Source of the DNA: Manihot esculenta
Lineage: Eukaryota; Streptophyta; Magnoliopsida; Malpighiales; Euphorbiaceae
Direction of reading: 5' to 3'
Assembly: GCF_001659605.2 (NCBI RefSeq)
Contig: NC_035162.2
Location: forward strand, 11,861,248-11,925,247
Length of the DNA: 64,000 nt
The notes beneath the pieces were generated by a model. It was given only the letters and a program-made list of their open reading frames with translations, ran no database searches and was not told the origin of the DNA. Shown here piece by piece: positions 56,943-64,000 of the stretch (position 1 is its first letter; every line of letters starts with the position of its first letter). The position numbers and the translations under genes are program-made.

Positions 56943-58794
56943 CCCGTCTCTCTCTCTCTCTGCCCCTTCACCTCCACTACGGAATTTGAATCTCGTACCG
57001 CCCAGTATTTTGTCTCCGACTGTGAGCTCTTAACTCTTTTATGCCTACCATCTGCGCTTCAATCACTGACAGATGGCGGTTTTTCTGAGCATTGACTTGC
57101 TTAGCCGGTGCTGGATTTTACATCCATTTCCTAAATGCCCCTCCGGAATTAAGTTGCCCGTATTGTCCCCGCTTTCGAGAACTAATTAAGAATCTTCCCA
57201 CTTTGAAATCTAGAAACAGAAAAAGAAGTAGATAAGGTTTTTATTCCTTTCCAATTCTGTTAATATTTTTTTAAAACTTATTTATATTTATAAGATAAAT
57301 ATGAAGCAATTATTATTATATTTAATAAAATTGGAAGAATCTAGCGGTTCAGATCATTATTTTTTAAAAAAAACTGTTTATTTTAACTCTGTCATTAAAT
57401 TATCATAATTGTTATTGAAGTCCAAGATAACAATAAAATTAGCAATATTAAAAAAATAAGAATTTTTATTTTTTAAAAAATAAATAAAATAAAATCAATT
57501 GATAAGTAAAAACAAAACCAATAGATATTATTTATTTTTGTTAGAGATTTAGGAAATGAAACTCAAACTTGAATTCATCAGTTAAATATTATGTTTTCGA
57601 TTAAAAATCAAATCAGATTAAGCAAATCAATTAATAATTACAAAAGATAAGATTGGATGTGAACTTAGTTTAACTTTTTCATTTTAAAAATTATTTCATT
57701 AATTTTGAAACGTTTTATATTTTTTTATTGTTTAAAAGTACAAAAGCATTTTTTTTTTATAAAAAAAGGAACATATTATATAAACTTAAACAAAAGAAAA
57801 TATAGAATAAATTAATTGAAAAACTCATCTAGAATTGATATGAACTTCAAGTACACATACAAAGTGCAAAAAGAAGGGTACCAAGTAAGATTGTGAAGGT
57901 GAAAAGTGGGGATTTTTTTAGTTGTCTCGTGAAGGTGTTAGCAACTGGCGGCTTCTATACTCTTCGTCCAACTATAATTTTCAAAACCAAAATATTCAAA
58001 AAGCTCGCACAAAGAACCCTCTCCCTCCCCCTCCCCTTTACTTCAGGTTTAAGAGGATTGAACCAAATCTGCAAGTTGATTGATAATTTTTCCTTTTTTC
58101 GCCTTTTAATGAAAGAAGAAATGCATCTTTTTCACTTTCTCCGCACCACAGCCCCATGTGAGCATTCCAAAAAATTTGTGAGTTTAGATGCCCCCTTTGC
58201 CTCCACTTGAAACCCGAATCATTTTCGTGGGACGCTTGCCAAGTTTCACGTGTGATGTGGTGAACTAGGCATGCCCAGTCCAGTAATCAAATCCCATCGC
58301 GCTAATCAATGGTGATTTATCACATTAATCTCCCCATTAACTACTCTTTTACCCTTTGTTTATTTTGTTAAGTATATACTCCTCTTTTCTCTCCGTGAGT
58401 AAAAAAACAAAATCTAAAATTTATAAAACCAAGAAAACGTTAATTTCCACTGTTTTTTCCCTATTTTCCTTCATATATCTAAAGAAAGAAAACAATGTTT
58501 ACTTTTTTCTATTATTTAATTCAAAACAAACAAATGTTATAATAAAATATTATTTAGTTAAAAAATATACTTATAATAAAAAAAACTCAAAATATTTCTA
58601 TATAAAATAAATAAAATGAATTTTCAGGTAAAAACTTATTGCACGAAGCAAAGGTGCAGTAATAGAAGGGAAATAAATTATAGATGAAGGGCAATTTCGC
58701 CAAATGAAAAGTGGATGTGTAATTTATAAGGCAGTTGGCGGAATGATTAAGTATTCCGTTGGTCGTTGGGCAAGTAGATAATTAAAAAAATTTC

Positions 58795-58913
58795 CCAATT
58801 ATTACTTTATTTTTTTTTTTAAATAGTGGTTGGGGGAGTCGAATCTTAGACCTTTTAAAACTATAGAATGCACTTTTCACCAGACTAAATCTTGGAGTAC
58901 CAATTATTACTTT
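58795..58913 (-). mobile_element. Short tRNA-derived SINE with target duplications
   Basis: A 91-bp body (58809-58899) is flanked by perfect 14-bp direct repeats CCAATTATTACTTT (58795-58808 and 58900-58913). On the minus strand it has an A-box-like TTTAGTCTGGTGAAAAG, then a B-box-like AGATTCGACTCCC about 35 bases on, and ends in an A-rich tail. These are the hallmarks of a Pol III-derived SINE inserted by target-primed reverse transcription. It is short for a plant SINE, so it may be truncated or the tRNA-like head of a longer family. Confidence 0.72.
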
Positions 58914-60729
58914 TTTTGAAATTATAATTTTTTATTTAATTAAATTTAGAATATACTTTCCATATCAAACAAAACTACGTCATTAATAAATTCTATCAGC
59001 TCAAACCATCTAATAGATTAGCATACCATAAATCTGTTTCAATCAAAGCATAGCAACAACATTATTTATATTCGTTAATGAGTCTAATTTAATTTATATA
59101 TAAATTTCATCCCTTGTCTTCATCTAAACTTTTTTCACAAAATTATCCAAAATAACAAAGTTGCTGTCCAATACGGGAATTTGAACGTTTTAAAATTGTA
59201 TTTGCATTTATTCACTGAAAGGTCCTTTGAAATTAGACAAACTACTTATAGGCGCCCAATTAATTTTTAAATTTTGCTTTAAAAGTATAAATGCCAATTA
59301 GTTGAAGCAAGTGCCCTTTTCTGTCAACTTTCTGTTATTTCATTATTATGATATTATTTAATATTATACTTTACACTAATATATATAATTTTGCTACTTT
59401 ATATTGCTGAAAACATTTTAAATTGAAATATGAATAAAAATATTTTAATTATTTTTGTTATTTTTTATAAATTTAGTAGACTATAGGGGGACAGGGTTGA
59501 TGTTTGATCAGGAAGAGGAGTATAGAAAACTCAACAATTCAAATACAGAAGAACAGTGGACCCCAAATACAGGGTGTTTGGGATAATTATGTGTTCCATC
59601 CAATGCTAACCTAACTTAGACACACCCAACAAACAAAAATGTGCAATTCCTCGTTTCCCCAAACAACACACAACCTCCTTTTGATTTAAATAATAATAAT
59701 AATTAAAAAAAAAAAAAAAAAAAAAACACAACCTCTACTTTCTTATAGGGTTTTTATTAGATATTTTACTAAACATCAAAATCATCAACTAACTTAAAAA
59801 AAAAAGGGTTAAACCTTAAAGCCAGTAAGCTGTGTCGGCAGGGGATAACAATGATGATTATAATGTTTAAAGAAATTAGTTTTTCTAATCAAACTAAATA
59901 ACTTCATCTGAATAATCAATCACCACCCATCCCACGAAATTTAATATTAGTTTTATGTTATTGGAATCAATCCAATTATGAAAAAAATAATCGAGTTCAA
60001 CAACTTTTTTAAGGTTTTATTGTACATGAAATTGATTATGTTCTTGAAATTTGATATTTTCATATTAAAAAAGGGCTGCCACATTCATTGCCATTTTAAG
60101 GATTAGTACCTGTAATTTTAATTAATCTCAATGACATTTAGTTAATTTATTTTGATTTGTAGGTGTAATATTTCATATGTAATTTCTGATTTTCTTTAAA
60201 GTGATAGAATTTTACATGTTTGAATAAATTTAATTTTCATTTATGAGTTAACCACGCTCATTTACCCCATCGTAAAACTAGATTTTAGATTTACCAAAAT
60301 TTTATATTTCATTTTGTTGATTCTTGGCCAATAGTCTTTTGATATGGTAAATGAAATGGATTTACTCTTGCAGATTTTTAAAATTTGATTAAAGTATCAT
60401 TTAAACGTAAAATCTGGACTAATTAATCTAAAATGTAAATGTTTGAATTAAAAAATAAATTGACACAAACATTGAGGTTTTTTTTTCTTATGAAAATATA
60501 CCCATTTGGTTTGTATTTTTTTAAAAAAAATTATGCAATATATTGATAAAATACAAAAAATAAACAAATAAATAGTAAAGTTAAAGTTTTATATTGTATT
60601 GAGAAATTAGGTTTTTTATGATTCAAACTGTATAAAAAAAATTAAGGGGAGAATTATCAAAGTGTGTATGATCATAGCCGTTATTTGGAAATTGCTCTAT
60701 GAAAAGCAAAATATGAAGATTAACTTGAT

Positions 60730-60734
60730 AAAAA
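60730..60734 (-). terminator. Pol III terminator of tRNA-Lys
   Basis: Five T residues on the transcript strand a few bases after the mature 3' end. Confidence 0.7.
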
Positions 60735-60737
60735 TTT

Positions 60738-60810
60738 CGCCCACCGTGGGGCTCGAACCCACGACCACAAGGTTAAGAGCCTTGCGCTCTACCGACTGAG
60801 CTAGACGGGC
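60738..60810 (-). tRNA. tRNA-Lys (anticodon CTT)
   Basis: 73 nt, nuclear type. The minus strand starts GCCCGTCTAGCTCAGTCGG. It has an anticodon loop CTCTTAA with CTT, a T-arm GGGTTCGAGCCCC, a closed acceptor stem (GCCCGTC with GGTGGGC, two G-T pairs) and discriminator G. No intron. Downstream on the same strand a TTTTT run at 60730-60734 serves as a Pol III terminator. A CAA just upstream fits the plant tRNA start region. Confidence 0.97.
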
Positions 60811-61365
60811 TTACTTGAAAAAATTACAATAAAAATCAATAAAAAAGCAAAAAATAATCATATTAGGTTTGCAATGATTTTTTTTTTCCATTGTAACAGT
60901 TTGAATACAAAATATTAGTCAGATACAAAAGAAATTAAATAATCTAACAAAGAAAATTCATTTGAAGATATATAAAAAAATGTTTTATCATTGATGTTAA
61001 TTTTTAAAGTTAAAAGCATCATTCAGCAAATATTACAAATAAAAAGTGAGATAATTAAGAGACAAAATAAAAGAAAAAGGAAAAGAAAAAAAAAAAGAAA
61101 TATTTTTAATGTTACAGAAATAGTTACTATAATCAATAAAGATAACGGGAAAAGTGAAAAAAATTAATTAACATATTATTTTCAAAATAATATATAATTT
61201 TTAGATAAAATAACTTCTAATAGGTGATAAATAAAAATAAATGGAGGAAAAAAAATTAATATTTACATTTAATTTTAACATTAATTACTTTTTATTAGAA
61301 TTTTATTTTTTTAATATATTATTAAGAAAACAAATATCAAAGTTGTTTAATATGAAATTGAAACC
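60811..61365. other. AT-rich spacer
   Basis: Homopolymer-rich, no coding or repeat structure recognised. Confidence 0.5.
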
Positions 61366-61860
61366 TGATGACCGCTGGATTCCTTCGCCCCGGGCCAGGG
61401 GCTTCATCACAGCCCAAGGCCCATGACGTAGAGGCCCACACACCTGACATACATAATAAGCCTGGCTCATCCAACCCTCAATGCCGGGCTCGACCCATCT
61501 TCTTCATCCGACCGGCCCGGCCCACACGAAGCAGGCCCTCTCCACTCAGGCTTAGCGTCCGGCCCAACTCTCGGCCTAGCCTAGGATCCAGAAAAATATT
61601 CACCAGACAGCCTGGCAGATCCGCTCGAACGTACGCACGAGAAGAATCAGAGGCCGTTACGCATGGAGCAGGCGGCTGATACCCTAGTACCTCCGAATCC
61701 GCATGGCAGAGACGCGTGGCCCAATCCTGGAGAGACCTTTACACGTCACCAGCAAGCAAGACAATGTATAAAAGAGGAGTCCCCTCCTCAGGAAACTTAG
61801 GCCTTATTCAGTAATACAAAACCCTTGTAAAACCTTATTCTATTGGATCTCAGATCATCA
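61366..61860 (+). repeat. 5' LTR of the Tat-like element
   Basis: It ends ...CAGATCATCA two bases before the PBS. TATAAAAG at 61767-61774 would be the promoter, and a polyadenylation-like AATACAAAA follows. The start at TGATGACCGC is an inference from the sharp composition change. Confidence 0.65.
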
Positions 61861-61862
61861 AT

Positions 61863-61880
61863 TGGCGCCGTCTGTGGGAA
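61863..61880 (+). other. Primer binding site
   Basis: TGGCGCCGTCTGTGGGAA, the common primer class of plant Tat/Athila Ty3 elements. Confidence 0.8.
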
Positions 61881-61938
61881 ACGAAGGAGATATTTTCATC
61901 ACCGGAGTTTTCACTTTCAAAACCCACTGAGATCCACG

Positions 61939-62942
61939 ATGGCAAACCACCAAGAAAGTAACCTTAATATTCCAAATGACCTGAGCTCTGCCCAAGATGG
62001 GCAGCAGTTCTCCTTTTCTAGCCCTACAACGTTGAATAACCAAACACCTATTTCTCTTAATCCCTCGCTAAGCCTGGCAGGGAATACTCCCACCATGACC
62101 CTGTCTAACCAAGACATTCAAACCATGGCTCTCCAGCTACAAACCACTGCTCACTGGTTGGGGCAGATAATGCAACAAAGGGGACTTAGCACCCCAGTAA
62201 ACGCACTCCCAGTAGTGGAGGAACCCAGAACCGATGAACCCCAACCTACCTCTGCCCGCCTCCAAACTAACAACCACGATGCCAGAGAAGAAGAAGAACC
62301 GGAGGCCCGAATTCATGGGAGAAGGGCAAGAGAGTTGATAGAAAATGAAGAGGTGAACGACTATTCTGCTGAAACAACCAGGGAAACGGGAACTGAAACA
62401 GAGGAGGAAGAATGTAGTTTGGGCAAAAGATCTAGCCCGGAAGACGAGAAAATGAACCAAAAGCTGAAAAGGTTGAAGGAGCAGCTCCTAGCCGAGCTAG
62501 GTAAGAAAGATCAGAGTCAAACCTCCTTGCCTACTTCTTCTCCCTTCTCAAAGTTAATGCAGCAGGAGACCGTTCCCAAAAAGTTTATGATGCCGCCGAT
62601 GGCGGCCTATAATGGGACTGGTAACCCGAGAGAGCATGTCATGAACTATAAGACCTTCATGGAGTTGCAAACTCTGTCAGATGCTCTGATGTGCAAGGTG
62701 TTCCCAACAACGCTCTCGGGACCAGCGAGGGCATGGTTCAACAGCCTGGAGGCCGGAAGCATTAAAAGTTTTGGAGATCTGGCCACCCGCTTCATTAGCC
62801 GGTTCGTAGCCGGGGTGCCAGCAGATAGGAAGACGAGCTATCTGGAAACAGTGAGACAAAAAGCTGGTGAATCCCTCAGAGAGTATGTCGCCCGTTTCAA
62901 TACGGAGGCCCTGCAGATTCCCGAGCTTGACAAAGGAAGGGC
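61939..62942 (+). pseudogene. gag of the Tat-like element, truncated by insertion
   Basis: The frame is open from ATG 61939 (MANHQESNLN) for about 335 codons until the Tekay-like LTR. A variable acidic N-terminal half is followed by the capsid fold: PPMAAYNGTGNPREHVMNYK, LSGPARAWFNSLEAGSIKSF, ATRFISRFV and GESLREYVARFN. No stops occur before the break, so the gag was intact when hit. The open frame runs on into the insertion for about a dozen unrelated codons. Confidence 0.85.
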
Positions 62943-64000
62943 TGTAACAGTCCGGAAACCGAACTGCCACCGGCACTAGGATCCAGATCGACTTAAGGTC
63001 GCCGGGACCCGTAGTAAGCCTGCTATCTTGTCTGTATACCTGTGAAATCCCATACATGATCATACATTTGCTGTAACAACATAAAACTTTTCTTTCTTCC
63101 AAGGCTTAACCTGTGCATGCACTCTCTCTCTGTGCTATACTCATCCCTACTAGAGCTCCTCATGGCTCTAGGCGGATAAAACTCATACTGTTAAGCCTGG
63201 TTTTGCTCAGAAACATACAACAATAACAAAACATACATAAACTGATCATGTGACTCCACAAAGGGATTACAAGTCTTGTAAATCAAGCACCATTCTATAC
63301 ATTGTACATACACTGTACATATACATTATCTCTATACATTTACATGTCCACACTAGCTATTACAATACTCTGTACTCTTCCTGTACCCTGCTGAGTTCTT
63401 TCTGACCTCTGAACCTGCACAACTGGAGTTAGGGGAGAGGGATGAGCTACGATAGCCCAGTGAGTAGAATAGGCAAATACAGGTGATAAAACATGCTCTC
63501 ATGGAATGCAACACATAATCACATAACCTCGGCCGGACGGATCAAAACTCCCTCTATCTCATCTGGGGTACCTAAGTACCATGTGTCTGGTCCCCGTAGG
63601 GCTGTTCCAGGTCTTTATATATGTGCCTGGTCCCCGTAGGGCTGTTCCAGGTCTTTCCTCTGAGGGCTAATGAATCCTCACGAAGTCCGTGCCGTCTCAC
63701 ATAAGCAATGTACAAGGAGCCATGCCAAGTACAAGGATAAATGCAATACATCATCTTTGTGTACACTAATGCACTCACCCTATAGCATATTCATGATGCA
63801 TGAAGCATGAGAAAATATTCAGTTCTCATATTAAAACATTAAGTTAATTCCACTCACCTGGTTATCTCTGCACTGACTCTGCAGGTTCTGACACTGAACT
63901 CACTGCTGACCTCCCTGATTCCTCTGGTCCGTTCCTACACAGGTGGACTCAAATGAGGGACTAAACTCACTCAAGAACATCTCTAAGAAACTCCCCAAAA
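62943..64000 (-). mobile_element. Tekay-like LTR, antisense, cut by the right edge
   Basis: On the plus strand it begins TGTAACAGTCCGG, the reverse complement of the family's 3' tip, and carries the reverse of the conserved terminal domain (GCTTGCTACGGGTCCCGGCG-like) and CACTGGGCT block. Two tandem GTCCCCGTAGGGCTGTTCC units lie at about 63590-63655. Whether it is a solo LTR or the 3' LTR of a full element cannot be seen. The left flank is AGGGC. Confidence 0.85.

Larger units (their letters stand above)
57000..60737. other. AT-rich intergenic spacer
   Basis: Apart from the SINE at 58795-58913, I see only AT-rich sequence with homopolymer runs (a 22-base A run near 59705-59726). One 105-codon open frame at 57893-58210 has no recognisable motif. 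Confidence 0.5.
61366..64000 (+). mobile_element. Tat-like Ty3 retrotransposon, 5' part, interrupted in gag
   Basis: An LTR of about 495 bp (about 61366-61860) is followed by a TGGCGCC-type primer site and a gag frame. The gag is cut at 62942 by a Tekay-like LTR running off the window. Composition is GC-rich, in contrast to the AT-rich flanks. The LTR start (TGATGACCGC) is inferred because the second LTR is not visible. Confidence 0.75.

Noticed and set aside
57893..58210. 105-codon open frame in the spacer
   Set aside because: No recognisable motif, AT-rich surroundings, no start context or splice evidence.
61366..62942. Same family as the left-edge Tat-like element
   Set aside because: LTR sequence, primer site and gag residues differ too much by eye; only the lineage appears shared.

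Overview
This is nuclear DNA from a flowering plant, most likely a eudicot. It has GT-AG introns in plant-type genes (an LRR receptor kinase, a Pumilio protein, a DUF4057 protein), a plant nuclear tRNA-Lys, AT-rich spacers, and deeply nested LTR retrotransposons. Species cannot be fixed from the sequence. A Euphorbiaceae origin is only a guess.

Layout: (1) 1-5394 is a degenerate minus-strand Tat/Ogre-like Ty3 element. It keeps LTRs, a PBS and a broken gag, shows no pol, carries a 79-bp tandem array, and has a degenerate antisense (plus-strand) ORF. (2) 6724-9936 is a two-exon MIK2-like LRR receptor kinase. (3) 10863-15743, minus strand, is a five-exon Pumilio gene. (4) 18037-51313 is one old minus-strand Ty1/copia element swollen to 33 kb by later insertions. 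Its pieces read in order: gag/protease/pre-integrase, integrase, RT, RNase H, 3' LTR. (5) 53386-56505, minus strand, is a five-exon DUF4057 (HN1/Jupiter-like) gene. (6) 58795-58913 is a tiny tRNA-derived SINE, and 60738-60810 is tRNA-Lys(CTT) on the minus strand. (7) From about 61366 to the end is another Tat-like element, cut inside gag by an LTR that runs off the window.

The copia insertions are a 3.9-kb hAT-like element in its 3' LTR and a series of elements from one Ty3 family. This family has roughly 2.2-kb LTRs that start TGTAATACCCGG and end GTTACA. By domain content it is a Tekay/Del-type chromovirus. There are two elements with two LTRs (23483-37431, degenerate; 40197-49846, intact and young) and five solo LTRs (19751-21977, 23697-25981, 29002-31161, 31635-32149, 37792-39554). 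All have matching target duplications, one exceeding the expected 5 bp by a base.

The most striking unexplained structure is inside these LTRs. They carry two clusters of an odd-length inverted repeat, TTCGGC-C-GCCGAA, one on each side of a TATA box and a splice-donor-like site. A short exon-like block follows, then tandem CCAGG...CCTGG hairpin units, then a strong acceptor-like tract. Repeat copy number differs even between the two LTRs of the young element.

The three cellular protein genes look structurally intact. They share no operon or obvious common pathway.
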